From positions 1 through 64,000 of the forward strand of contig JAVBUE010000002.1 of the NCBI GenBank assembly GCA_031555735.1: 64,000 nt of DNA, in the 5' to 3' direction. The stretch is from JAJDIA01 sp031555735 (GTDB taxonomy: Bacteria; Bacteroidota; Bacteroidia; Bacteroidales; Tannerellaceae). The first letter of the stretch is position 1; each line of letters begins with the position of its first letter. Of the stretch, positions 25,827 to 34,590 are shown one piece after another. Position numbers and translations under genes: made by a program. Under the pieces are notes generated by a model, which was not told where the DNA came from, made no database searches, and saw only the letters and a list, made by a program, of their open reading frames with translations.

Positions 25827-27146
25827 ATGGCAACAAAAGCATTTCAAAAGATATTTACAAAGATCACCCAGATCACGAAAGCAACCTGCTCGCTGAAAGC
25901 GACGGGGATCGGGTACGACGAGCTGGCTTCTGTCGATGGCAAGCTGGCGCAGGTCGTGAAGATCATCGGCGACGAGGTGACGCTCCAGGTGTTCTCCGGT
26001 ACGGAAGGGATCCGTACGAATGCGGAAGTAGTGTTCATGGGCAAGGCGCCTACGCTGAAAGTGGGCGAGCAATTGGCCGGCCGTTTCTTCAACGCCTATG
26101 GCGATCCGATCGATGGCGGCCCTGTGCCCGAAGGAACGGAAGTGGAAATCGGCGGCCCTTCGGTGAATCCCGTGCGCCGCGAACAACCGTCGGAACTGAT
26201 CGCTACCGGTATCGCCGGTATCGACCTCAACAATACACTGGTAACGGGACAGAAGATTCCTTTCTTCGCCGACCCCGACCAGCCGTTCAACCAGGTCATG
26301 GCCATGGTAGCCCTGCGCGCCCAGTCGGATAAGATTATCCTCGGCGGGATGGGTATGACCAACGACGACTACCTCTTCTTCAAGAACGCCTTCAGCAATG
26401 CCGGAGCGCTCGACCGTATCGTGAGCTTCATCAATACGACGGAAGACCCGTCGGTAGAACGTATCCTGATCCCGGACATGGCGCTCACCGCCGCCGAATA
26501 CTTCGCCGTACAGAAAAACGAGAAGGTGCTGGTATTGCTGACCGACATGACGAACTATGCCGACGCCCTCGCCATCGTATCCAACCGTATGGACCAGATC
26601 CCGTCGAAAGACTCCATGCCCGGATCGTTGTATTCGGACCTGGCGAAGATCTACGAGAAAGCGGTACAGTTTCCCGATGGCGGATCGATCACGATCATCG
26701 CCGTTACCACACTGTCGGGAGGGGATATCACCCACGCCGTGCCGGACAATACAGGGTATATCACCGAAGGACAGTTGTACCTGCGTAAGGATAGTGATAT
26801 CGGTAAGGTCATCGTGGATCCGTTCCGCAGTTTGTCGCGTCTGAAACAGTTGGTGACCGGGAAGAAGACGCGTGGCGACCACCCGCAGGTGATGAACGCC
26901 GCTGTCCGCCTCTATGCCGACGCCGCCAACGCGAAGACGAAGATGGAGAATGGTTTCGACCTGACCGACTACGACAACCGCGCCCTTTCCTTTGCGAAAG
27001 ACTATTCCGACAAGTTGCTGGCTATCGACGTCAACCTCGATACCACCGAAATGCTCGATGTAGCCTGGCAGTTGTTCGGCAGCTACTTCACCCCCGCCGA
27101 AGTAAACATCAAGCAGGAACTGGTGGATAAGTACTGGAAGAAATAA
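25827..27146 (+). CDS. ntpB: V-type ATPase regulatory subunit B
   Basis: A 439-residue subunit B. The non-catalytic nucleotide fold shows no Walker A lysine, as expected; its place is taken by ATGIAGIDLNNTLVTGQKIPFF. Typical B stretches follow: FINTTEDPSVERILIPDMALTAAEYFA, VLVLLTDMTNYADALAIVSNRMDQIPSKDSMPGSLYSDLAKIYE and TLSGGDITHAVPDNTGYITEGQ. It alternates with A in the head. The gene lies 13 bp after A and 9 bp before D. Confidence 0.97.
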   Translation: MATKAFQKIFTKITQITKATCSLKATGIGYDELASVDGKLAQVVKIIGDEVTLQVFSGTEGIRTNAEVVFMGKAPTLKVGEQLAGRFFNAYGDPIDGGPVPEGTEVEIGGPSVNPVRREQPSELIATGIAGIDLNNTLVTGQKIPFFADPDQPFNQVMAMVALRAQSDKIILGGMGMTNDDYLFFKNAFSNAGALDRIVSFINTTEDPSVERILIPDMALTAAEYFAVQKNEKVLVLLTDMTNYADALAIVSNRMDQIPSKDSMPGSLYSDLAKIYEKAVQFPDGGSITIIAVTTLSGGDITHAVPDNTGYITEGQLYLRKDSDIGKVIVDPFRSLSRLKQLVTGKKTRGDHPQVMNAAVRLYADAANAKTKMENGFDLTDYDNRALSFAKDYSDKLLAIDVNLDTTEMLDVAWQLFGSYFTPAEVNIKQELVDKYWKK

Positions 27147-27155
27147 TACGACAAT

Positions 27156-27776
27156 ATGGCAATAAAGTTTCAATATAATAAAACATCACTTCAGCAATTG
27201 GAGAAGCAACTGAAGGTGCGATTACGTTCCCTGCCTACGATCAAAAGCAAGGAGAGCGCGTTGCGCGTGGAGGTGAAGCGCACCAAAGACGAGGTGACGA
27301 AATTGGAACTTCAGCTGGAACAGGAGATTCGCAACTACGAAAGCATGGTGGCTTTGTGGAATGAGTTCACACCCGGACTGATCGCGGTCCGGGATGTGTC
27401 GCTCTCTGCCCGTAAGTTTGCCGGTGTGGTCGTACCCGTCCTCGAAGAGATTCAGTTCGAGATCGGACGGTACAGTCTCTTTAATACCCCTGCCTGGTTT
27501 ACCGATGGTATCGAGCTGCTGAAGAAGCTGGCGCGCACCGGTATCGAGGCCGAGTTTGCAGGGATGAAGCTGGAGTTACTGGAACATGCCCGGAAGAAGA
27601 CCACCCAGAAAGTCAATCTTTTTGAGAAGGTGCAGATCCCGGGTTATCAGGATGCGATCCGGAAAGTGAAACGGTTTATGGAAGATGAAGAAAGCCTTTC
27701 CAAATCGTCGCAGAAGATCATGCGTGGCAATATCGAGAAACGCAAAGAAAAAGAAGAAGAGGAGGCCGCGTCATGA
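27156..27776 (+). CDS. ntpD: V-type ATPase central-axle subunit D
   Basis: A 206-residue coiled-coil protein: N-terminal helix KTSLQQLEKQLKVRLRSLPTIKSKESALR and a C-terminal helix of KRKEKEEEEAAS type, with a short globular middle, as in V-type subunit D (the gamma-like shaft). The N-terminal pattern of an L-heptad followed by LKSKESALR-like residues is the family signature. It overlaps the subunit I gene by 4 bp (ATGA). No separate subunit F gene was seen beside it, although F normally binds D. Confidence 0.9.
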   Translation: MAIKFQYNKTSLQQLEKQLKVRLRSLPTIKSKESALRVEVKRTKDEVTKLELQLEQEIRNYESMVALWNEFTPGLIAVRDVSLSARKFAGVVVPVLEEIQFEIGRYSLFNTPAWFTDGIELLKKLARTGIEAEFAGMKLELLEHARKKTTQKVNLFEKVQIPGYQDAIRKVKRFMEDEESLSKSSQKIMRGNIEKRKEKEEEEAAS

Positions 27777-29593
27777 TAACGAAAATGCGTAAATACGCCT
27801 TCATGGTGTATCATAAAGAATATGATGCGTTCCTGTCCACCTTGCGCGACCTCGGTGTGGTGCATGTGCAGGAGACGAAATCGATTGCCGACAATACAGG
27901 CCTGCAGGAGCTGCTGGCGGAACGGAAACGGCTCGCCGCCGTGATGCGTTTCTTCCAGCGGATGAATGAGGAAGGCAAGGCAAAAGACCTGCCCGCCGCC
28001 CATGCGATCACCAAAGAAAAAGGACAGAAGCTCCTCCATACCGTGGAAGAATTGCAGGATAACAGGCAACAACTCCTGTCGGTGAAGCAGTCGCTGGAAA
28101 AAGACATCGACTATATGTCGCTCTGGGGAGAATTCAGTTGGGCGAACTTCAACCGGTTGAAAAACGCCGGTTGGGAGATCACCTTCTTTACCTGCCCCAC
28201 TTCCAAATTCGAACCGAGATGGGTGGACGAATACAATGCGGTGCTGATCAACTTTGCACAATCGGTCACCTATTTCATCACCATCATGCCCGTCGGGACG
28301 GAGATAGCGATCGATGTCGAGCGTCCGAAGATGCCCGACCGCGGACTGGCGAAACTGCACCAGCGCTATGAGCTGCTGAAGCGGGATATCGCACAGATCG
28401 ACGAGCAGTTGGCTACCTATGCCGTAGAGGAATACCAGACGTTGGACGCGTACGACCGCCTGTTGCAGAACGAATTCAACCTGGCCAACGTAAAAGAACA
28501 GACCGACCGCCATGCCGAAGATAAGCTGATGGCGCTCGAAGGATGGACAACCGACGACAAGGGGGATGAGCTGGAACGCCAACTCGCCTCCGGCGGTTAT
28601 TTCTTCCACCGGGAAACGATCGGGGAAGGCGACAAGGTGCCCATCCTGCTGAAGAACAACAGCTACAGCCGTTTGTTTGAACCGATCACGCGGATGTTTT
28701 CCCTCCCCAATTATGCGGAGCTGGATCCTACGCCGCTGTTCGCCCCGTTCTTCATGCTCTTCTTCGGGCTTTGTTTCGGAGATGGGGGCTACGGGCTGAT
28801 TATCCTCCTACTGGCTACGATCTTCAAGAAGAAGGTGTCGCCCGATTTCCGTCCGTTCGTGTCCCTCTTCCAATACCTGGCCGGTATGACGATCGTCGTT
28901 GGCGCCGTAACCGGTTCCTTCTTCGGGATTGCCCTGGCGGACGTACCGGCGCTGGAGTCGGTCAAATCGTATTTCCTCAGCAGTGATAACCTGATGACGC
29001 TTTCGATAGTGATCGGGTTGGTACATATCATCTTCGGGAAGATCGTTTCGGCCTATAAGGTGAAGATCCAGAAAGGGGTTAAGCACAGTATCGCTCCGTT
29101 TGCCTGGGTGTTTGTGATCGTGGCGTTGTTACTGGTGTTCGGCTTGCCGATGCTTGATATACAGTTGCCCGCGGTGGTGGTGAACGTGTGTTACGGGATC
29201 GCCCTTGCCGGTTTACTGATCGCATTCCTGTACAATACGCCGGGTAAGAATGTGTTCCTCAACTTCGGTACGGGGTTATGGAATACGTACAACATTGCTT
29301 CCGGGTTGCTGGGTGATACGTTGTCGTATATCCGTTTGTTTGCGATCGGACTCACAGGATCCATCCTCGGGGGGGTATTCAATTCGCTGGCGGTGACGAT
29401 GACGGCAGATCTTCCCGTAGTGGCACGTTTCATCGCGATGCTGCTGATCCTGCTGGTAGGCCACAGTTTGAACTTCGGCCTTTGTATGATCAGTTCGCTC
29501 GTACACCCGCTCCGTCTGGTGTTTGTGGAATATTACAAGAACTCGGAATTTGAAGGCGGCGGCAAAGAGTACCTGCCTTTTAAGAAAGCATAA
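27773..29593 (+). CDS. ntpI: V-type ATPase membrane subunit I (a-type)
   Basis: A 606-residue subunit. The N-terminal 320 residues are soluble and coiled-coil rich (the stator arm). The C-terminal half has 7-8 helices, beginning TPLFAPFFMLFFGLCFGDGGYGLI, the conserved NtpI entry to the membrane. GDTLSYIRLFAIGLTGSILGGVFN holds the essential arginine that faces the K ring, and LLVGHSLNFGLCMISSLVHPLRLVFVEYYKN is the typical C-terminal helix pair. It forms the ion half-channels. Confidence 0.95.
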   Translation: MITKMRKYAFMVYHKEYDAFLSTLRDLGVVHVQETKSIADNTGLQELLAERKRLAAVMRFFQRMNEEGKAKDLPAAHAITKEKGQKLLHTVEELQDNRQQLLSVKQSLEKDIDYMSLWGEFSWANFNRLKNAGWEITFFTCPTSKFEPRWVDEYNAVLINFAQSVTYFITIMPVGTEIAIDVERPKMPDRGLAKLHQRYELLKRDIAQIDEQLATYAVEEYQTLDAYDRLLQNEFNLANVKEQTDRHAEDKLMALEGWTTDDKGDELERQLASGGYFFHRETIGEGDKVPILLKNNSYSRLFEPITRMFSLPNYAELDPTPLFAPFFMLFFGLCFGDGGYGLIILLLATIFKKKVSPDFRPFVSLFQYLAGMTIVVGAVTGSFFGIALADVPALESVKSYFLSSDNLMTLSIVIGLVHIIFGKIVSAYKVKIQKGVKHSIAPFAWVFVIVALLLVFGLPMLDIQLPAVVVNVCYGIALAGLLIAFLYNTPGKNVFLNFGTGLWNTYNIASGLLGDTLSYIRLFAIGLTGSILGGVFNSLAVTMTADLPVVARFIAMLLILLVGHSLNFGLCMISSLVHPLRLVFVEYYKNSEFEGGGKEYLPFKKA

Positions 29594-29636
29594 AGAAATA
29601 AAAAAACAATCGTAAAATAATTAAAATCAATTTGGT

Positions 29637-30086
29637 ATGGAAATTTTATTAGCTTACATCGGGATCGCATTCATGACCGGTCTCACTTTTATCGGTAGTT
29701 CGTATGGTGTAACCATCTGCGGTAACGCAGTGGTTGGCGCGATGAAGAAAAACCCGGATGCGCTGGGCACGTACATCGCGTTGAGCGCCCTTCCCAGCTC
29801 GCAGGGGTTGTATGGTTTCGTGGCTTACTTTATGATGCAGAAGTATCTGATTGCCGACATCTCTATGCTGAACGCCTGTGCTATTCTGGGCGCCGGCCTG
29901 ATGATGGGTTTTGCCGGTTTCTTCTCTGCCATCCGCCAGGCTCAGGTTTGTGCAAACGGTATCGCAGGCGTAGGTGCCGGCCATAACGTATTCGGTGCAA
30001 CCATGGTAATGGCTGTATTCCCCGAGTTGTACGCGATCCTCGCCCTCCTGGTTGTGATCCTGGTAGGCGGTACATTGGCCGTCTGA
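29637..30086 (+). CDS. ntpK: V-type ATPase rotor-ring subunit K, probably Na+-binding
   Basis: A 149-residue proteolipid with four helices (a duplicated hairpin). The ion-site residues align with the Enterococcus hirae NtpK Na+ site at a constant offset of nine: L52, S55, Q56, Q101 and E130 for L61, T64, Q65, Q110 and E139. Only Thr to Ser differs, a conservative exchange for an oxygen ligand. The carboxylate is in AVFPELYAIL. This points to Na+ rather than H+ coupling, though it is not proof. Last gene of the operon, followed by a strong terminator. Confidence 0.93.
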   Translation: MEILLAYIGIAFMTGLTFIGSSYGVTICGNAVVGAMKKNPDALGTYIALSALPSSQGLYGFVAYFMMQKYLIADISMLNACAILGAGLMMGFAGFFSAIRQAQVCANGIAGVGAGHNVFGATMVMAVFPELYAILALLVVILVGGTLAV

Positions 30087-30109
30087 TCAACATACGCCTG
30101 AAAGCCCTC

Positions 30110-30156
30110 AAAAAGGGGTGTGTCAAATGTTCACCATTGGCACACCCCCTTTTTTT
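30110..30156 (+). terminator. terminator of the V-ATPase operon
   Basis: An AAAAGGGGTGTG...CACACCCCCTTTTTTT hairpin, an A/T-flanked G/C stem ending in seven Ts on the plus strand, 24 bp past the subunit K stop. Confidence 0.85.
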
Positions 30157-30209
30157 GCACTTCTTTCACGAAATAGAGTCTAAATACAAAGGAGAAAAGA
30201 AAAAAACCG

Positions 30210-30217
30210 TACCTTTC
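30210..30217 (+). promoter_or_regulatory. candidate -7 element of the GH3-GH144 operon
   Basis: TACCTTTC differs from TAnnTTTG only in the last base. It lies between the V-ATPase terminator and the first sugar-hydrolase sequences, about 28 bp before the remnant signal-peptide codons. Confidence 0.35.
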
Positions 30218-30244
30218 GGTGCTGAGATCAGATTTATTTCTAAA

Positions 30245-30424
30245 ATAAAAACGACCGGATTTGTTTTGTCCTTTTTGTTAGCCTGCGTATGGATGGAAGC
30301 CGCAAAACCGCATACCATCAATTTCGAGGAACATCGTTCCGCCTTACCCTGGCGTCTGTTCATGAGTTGTCCTGAGGTACAGGCCGGACTGACGAAGTTA
30401 GGATTTCAATATACAACTAAATAA
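30245..30424 (+). pseudogene. remnant of a GH144-like gene (signal peptide joined to C-terminal tail)
   Basis: The frame reads IKTTGFVLSFLLACVWMEAAKP, which would be a normal signal peptide if the first codon, ATA, were ATG. It runs directly into HRSALPWRLFMSCPEVQAGL, which matches the C-terminus of the GH144 protein encoded at 34 kb (YRTGLLWKLFMSHPDVQAGL). The whole catalytic domain is missing. It is best read as a former tandem GH144 gene that lost its middle and its start codon. It ends 6 bp before the GH3 gene, so it may still act as a leader in the transcript. Confidence 0.7.
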
Positions 30425-30430
30425 GGCTTT

Positions 30431-32725
30431 ATGAAGAGAGTATCTATTGTAGTCGGTTTATCCCTGTTGCTGATAGCCTGCGGGGATCAGCAACCACGCG
30501 GCAGAGACGCCGGGATGGATGGTTTTGTAACCGGATTGATGGCGAAAATGACCCTGGAGGAAAAACTGGGACAGCTCAACCTCCCGGCAGCCGGTGACAT
30601 CGTGACCGGACAGTCGGAGAGCGGCGGCATCGTACAAAAAATCAAAGAAGGGAAAGTAGGAGGTTTGTTCAACATCAAAGGGGTGGACAAGATCCGGGAG
30701 ATGCAACGCCTGGCGGTGGAAGAAAGCCGGCTGGGTATCCCCATGCTGTTCGGCATGGATGTGATCCACGGATACGAAACCGTATTCCCCATCCCCCTGG
30801 GGTTGTCGTGCAGTTGGGACATGGACGCCATTGAGCAGTCGGCACGGATCGCCGCGAAGGAAGCCAGCGCCGACGGGATCTGCTGGACATTCAGCCCGAT
30901 GGTGGATATCTCCCGCGACCCGCGTTGGGGAAGGGTATCCGAAGGGAACGGCGAAGATCCGTTTATCGGAAGCGCCATCGCCCAAGCCATGGTGAAAGGG
31001 TATCAGGGCGCCGACCTGGCGGATCCCTCATCTATCATGTCCTGTGTCAAACATTTCGCCCTCTATGGCGCCGGTGAAGCCGGAAGGGATTACAATACGG
31101 TGGATATGAGCCGCGTCAGGATGTATAACGAATACCTGCCCCCGTATAAGGCGGCGGTGGAAGCCGGCGTGGGAAGCGTGATGGCGTCCTTTAATGAGAT
31201 AGACGGCGTACCGGCAACGACCAACCGGTGGTTGCTGACCGATGTGTTGCGCGACCAATGGGGCTTCTACGGCTTTGTAGTGTCCGACTATACCGGCGTG
31301 AGCGAAATGATCGCCCATGGCATCGGCAATTTGCAGGCCGTATCAGCACGCGCCCTGTCTGCCGGCCTGGATATGGATATGGTGAGTGAAGGATTAATCA
31401 ACACCCTGCCTCTCTCCCTGAACGAAGGAACTATTAATGAAATAGAAATCAACCGCGCCTGCCGCCGGATCCTGGAGGCGAAGTACAAGCTGGGGCTGTT
31501 CGACGATCCTTACCGCTATTGCGATACCAACCGTCCGGCCACCGATATCTATACCCCGGAACACCGCACCTTTGCCCGCCGCCTGGCCGCCGAAAGCTTT
31601 GTACTGCTGAAGAACGACAACAATACCCTGCCACTGAAGAAACAGGGGACCGTCGCCGTGATCGGCCCGTTGGGCGATACCGGTGCGAATATGCCGGGTA
31701 CCTGGAGCGTAGCGGCCAACCTGCAACGGACGGTGAGCCTCGTGGACGGACTGCGTGAAACATTGGGCGAGCAGGTGAAGGTCTTACAGGCCAAAGGCAG
31801 CAATCTCTGTGCCGATGCCGATCTGGAGAAGAACGCCACCCTGTTCGGCCGCGACCTGGTACGTGATACCCGTCCGGAAGAAATGATCATCCGGGAAGCA
31901 TTGGATGTGGCGCGGAACGCGGATGTAATCATTGCCGCCGTGGGCGAATCGTCCGAGATGAGCGGCGAAAGCAGTTCGCGGGTGAACCTGGAGATACCGG
32001 ACACACAACAGCGTTTACTACAGGCGCTGGCAAAAACGGGTAAACCGGTGGTCGTGGTGCTGTTCACCGGCCGGCCGCTTACCCTGATTGCCGAAGCGAA
32101 CAATCCGCAGTTGCCGGCCATCCTCAACGTGTGGTTCGGCGGAAGCGAAGCGGCGTATGCCATTGCCGACGTATTGTTTGGCGATGTCAATCCCTGTGGC
32201 AAGCTGACAACGACCTTCCCGCAACATGTCGGGCAGATCCCCCTGTACTACAACCATAAGCAAACCGGCCGTCCGCTGGATGAAGGCGCCACCGGTTTCC
32301 AGAAATTCCGCAGCAACTACCTCGATGTGTCGAACGATCCGTTGTATCCGTTCGGTTACGGACTGAGCTATACGCAGTTCACGTATGGCAAGGTGATGCT
32401 GTCGGCCGAGTCGCTGTCGCCAGACGGTTCCCTGACGGCCACCACCATGGTGACCAACAGCGGCACGGTGGCGGGCAAAGAGATCGTGCAGTTGTATATC
32501 CGCGATCGGGTGGGAAGCGTCACCCGTCCGGTCAAAGAGCTGAAAGGCTTTCAGAAAATAGCCCTTGAGCCGGGAGAAAGCCGGGAAGTCCGTTTCAGGA
32601 TCACTCCCGAACTACTGAAGTTTTACAATTACGACCTGGAATTCGTTGCCGAGCCGGGCGAGTTTGAAGTGCAGATCGGCACCAACAGCCGCGATGTACA
32701 AAAAGCTACATTTAACCTCCAATAA
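30431..32725 (+). CDS. glycoside hydrolase family 3 lipoprotein, likely beta-1,2-glucosidase
   Basis: A 764-residue lipoprotein (lipobox LIAC, Cys17). The GH3 TIM barrel has KHFALYG (K207-H208) and the nucleophile D286 in VVSDYTG. The alpha/beta sandwich supplies E513 in SGESSSR as the probable acid/base. A C-terminal fibronectin-like domain (PLYPFGYGLSYTQF onward) completes the BglX layout. The 9-bp spacing to a GH144 gene mirrors the Bacteroides pair in which the GH3 partner cleaves sophorose and short beta-1,2-glucans; that specificity is inferred from context. Located in the periplasm or on the membrane. Confidence 0.92.
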   Translation: MKRVSIVVGLSLLLIACGDQQPRGRDAGMDGFVTGLMAKMTLEEKLGQLNLPAAGDIVTGQSESGGIVQKIKEGKVGGLFNIKGVDKIREMQRLAVEESRLGIPMLFGMDVIHGYETVFPIPLGLSCSWDMDAIEQSARIAAKEASADGICWTFSPMVDISRDPRWGRVSEGNGEDPFIGSAIAQAMVKGYQGADLADPSSIMSCVKHFALYGAGEAGRDYNTVDMSRVRMYNEYLPPYKAAVEAGVGSVMASFNEIDGVPATTNRWLLTDVLRDQWGFYGFVVSDYTGVSEMIAHGIGNLQAVSARALSAGLDMDMVSEGLINTLPLSLNEGTINEIEINRACRRILEAKYKLGLFDDPYRYCDTNRPATDIYTPEHRTFARRLAAESFVLLKNDNNTLPLKKQGTVAVIGPLGDTGANMPGTWSVAANLQRTVSLVDGLRETLGEQVKVLQAKGSNLCADADLEKNATLFGRDLVRDTRPEEMIIREALDVARNADVIIAAVGESSEMSGESSSRVNLEIPDTQQRLLQALAKTGKPVVVVLFTGRPLTLIAEANNPQLPAILNVWFGGSEAAYAIADVLFGDVNPCGKLTTTFPQHVGQIPLYYNHKQTGRPLDEGATGFQKFRSNYLDVSNDPLYPFGYGLSYTQFTYGKVMLSAESLSPDGSLTATTMVTNSGTVAGKEIVQLYIRDRVGSVTRPVKELKGFQKIALEPGESREVRFRITPELLKFYNYDLEFVAEPGEFEVQIGTNSRDVQKATFNLQ

Positions 32726-32734
32726 TAGATCCGG

Positions 32735-34099
32735 ATGAAACGATCTGATGTTGTAAACAGTTGGGTGCTGCTGATACTGGCAGCACTCATCCTGTCTTCC
32801 TGCCACATGAAAGGGAAGGCGACGAGTGACGAACAGCCACTGAGCGATGAGGCGTTGTTGGACTTGATCCAACAGCGGACATTCAACTATTTCTGGGATG
32901 GCGCCGAGCCGGTCAGCGGAATGGCGCGCGAACGGATGCACATGGATGGCAACTATCCGGAGAACGATGCCAATGTGGTGACCTCCGGCGGAAGCGGATT
33001 CGGTATCCTGGCGATCCTGGCGGGTATCGACCGGGGATTTGTTACCCGTGAAGAAGGATTGAAACGGATGGAGAAGATCGTCGGATTCCTCGAAACGGCC
33101 GACCGTTTCCACGGCGCCTGGCCGCATTGGTGGTATGGCGAGACGGGCAAGGTCAAGCCTTTCGGTCGGAAGGATAACGGAGGCGACCTGGTGGAGACGG
33201 CATTCCTTGTCCAGGCGTTGCTGTGCTTCCAGCAGTATTATAAAGAGGGAAGCGAAGCCGAACAGGCGCTGGCTGCACGGATCGACCGGTTGTGGAAATC
33301 GGTGGAATGGGACTGGTACCGCAACGGACAAAACGTACTCTACTGGCATTGGAGCCCGGAGTATGCCTGGGAAATGAATTTCGCGGTCAGGGGATATAAC
33401 GAATGCCTGGTCATGTACATCCTGGCGGCCGCTTCACCCACGCATGGGGTGCCTGCAGAAGTGTATCACGAAGGATGGGCGGACGGCGGAAAGATCGTCG
33501 AACCGCATGAAGTGGAAGGTGTGCCTTTGCAGTTCAAGCACCAGGGTACGCCGGTAGGCCCGCTCTTCTGGTCGCAGTATTCGTTCCTGGGGCTCGACCC
33601 GCGGGGGTTGAAAGACCGTTATGGCGATTACTGGCAGGAAAACGTCAACCATACGCTCATCAACCGCGCCTATTGCATCCGTAACCCCAAAGGATACAAA
33701 GGGTACGGGGCGGATTGCTGGGGAATGACATCCAGCTATTCGGTCAAAGGGTATTCCGGACACGCACCGACGGAGGAACGCGATTTGGGTGTGATATCCC
33801 CTACCGCCGCCTTATCATCCATGCCTTACGCGCCCGAGTATGTGATGGAAGTGATGCGTCACCTCTATACTACCTTCGGCGACCGGTTGTTCGGTGAGTA
33901 CGGATTTTACGACGCCTTCAGCGAAACCGATGAGTGGTTCCCGCAGCGTTACCTGGCCATCGACCAGGGTACTATCCCCGTCATGATCGAAAACTACCGC
34001 ACCGGCCTGCTCTGGAAACTCTTCATGTCGCACCCCGATGTGCAGGCGGGATTAAAGAAACTGGACTTCACCATCACACCTCCGTCCGGCATGAACTAA
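32735..34099 (+). CDS. GH144 beta-1,2-glucanase-like lipoprotein
   Basis: A 454-residue lipoprotein (LSSC, Cys23) with the (alpha/alpha)6 glucoamylase-like domain of GH144. Family stretches: RTFNYFWDGAEPVSGMARER, GGSGFGILAILAGIDRGFVTREEG, HWWYGETGKVKPFG, WSPEYAWEMNFAVRGYNECLVMYILAAASPTHGVP, GADCWGMTSSYSVKGYSGHAPTEERDLGVISPTAALSSMP. Characterised GH144 enzymes act on beta-1,2-glucans, one from Parabacteroides distasonis releasing sophorose. Co-transcribed with GH3, so together they would take beta-1,2-glucan to glucose. No transporter or regulator adjoins this pair. Confidence 0.9.
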   Translation: MKRSDVVNSWVLLILAALILSSCHMKGKATSDEQPLSDEALLDLIQQRTFNYFWDGAEPVSGMARERMHMDGNYPENDANVVTSGGSGFGILAILAGIDRGFVTREEGLKRMEKIVGFLETADRFHGAWPHWWYGETGKVKPFGRKDNGGDLVETAFLVQALLCFQQYYKEGSEAEQALAARIDRLWKSVEWDWYRNGQNVLYWHWSPEYAWEMNFAVRGYNECLVMYILAAASPTHGVPAEVYHEGWADGGKIVEPHEVEGVPLQFKHQGTPVGPLFWSQYSFLGLDPRGLKDRYGDYWQENVNHTLINRAYCIRNPKGYKGYGADCWGMTSSYSVKGYSGHAPTEERDLGVISPTAALSSMPYAPEYVMEVMRHLYTTFGDRLFGEYGFYDAFSETDEWFPQRYLAIDQGTIPVMIENYRTGLLWKLFMSHPDVQAGLKKLDFTITPPSGMN

Positions 34100-34164
34100 C
34101 CGCTTCCACGCGGCTTCAACTGTCAATGTATCAAAGGCCTGATACGCGGCTATTCTCCGGGTTT

Positions 34165-34286
34165 CCACCTATTGGAACAAAAAGATCCACCTATTGGAAC
34201 AAAAAGGTTCACCTAATGGAACTGTTTGTTCCACTTATTGGAACTGTTTGTTCCATCCTTAGAAACTGTTTGTGCCATCAGGATGA
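34165..34286. repeat. 22-bp-period palindrome array (6 units)
   Basis: Cores start at 34165, 34187, 34209, 34231, 34253 and 34275, all 22 bp apart: CCACCTATTGGA (twice), TCACCTAATGGA, CCACTTATTGGA, CCATCCTTAGAA and CCATCAGGATGA. In the third to fifth units the linker also pairs, as TGGAACTGTTTGTTCCA, giving a 6-bp stem and 5-base loop. The array follows the GH144 stop by about 65 bp. Confidence 0.9.
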
Positions 34287-34301
34287 AACTTTTTAGTCAT
34301 C

Positions 34302-34362
34302 GCGTGGCAGATGTGGCAGCAAAAAGGCGGGAAAACGGATCTGCCACGGGTATCTGCCACGC
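34302..34362. repeat. double inverted repeat GTGGCAG/CTGCCAC
   Basis: GCGTGGCAGAT (34302-34312) pairs with ATCTGCCACGC (34352-34362), and GTGGCAG (34313-34319) pairs with CTGCCAC (34341-34347), giving one long interrupted stem. A further direct copy, CGTGGCAGATG-like, lies near 34409. Between the 22-bp array and the remnant at 34591; no gene seen. Confidence 0.75.
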
Positions 34363-34590
34363 ACATAACCTATTCATAAGCAATAAGATAACGCATGCTG
34401 CGTGGAACCGTGGCAGATGTTTTGCAAAAACAAACTCCGTGTAGGAAGAAAATGAAACCGCTCCACGGGGTTTTGATATTGATCCAAAATTTCTTCTTTC
34501 ATATGGTTTGGTTTAAAATTCATGCATATTTAACTGTTTTTGTTCAGACAAAAAAAATAGGGTTAATATTAGTTAATCAACTTATTTTAA

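Noticed and set aside
25797..27173. A 458-codon minus-strand frame opposite subunit B
   Set aside because: Mirror of a highly conserved gene; composition biased and no domain seen.
30137..30244. Upstream extension of the frame before the signal-peptide-like stretch
   Set aside because: The apparent start is a TTG inside the V-ATPase terminator and the extra residues have no protein character.
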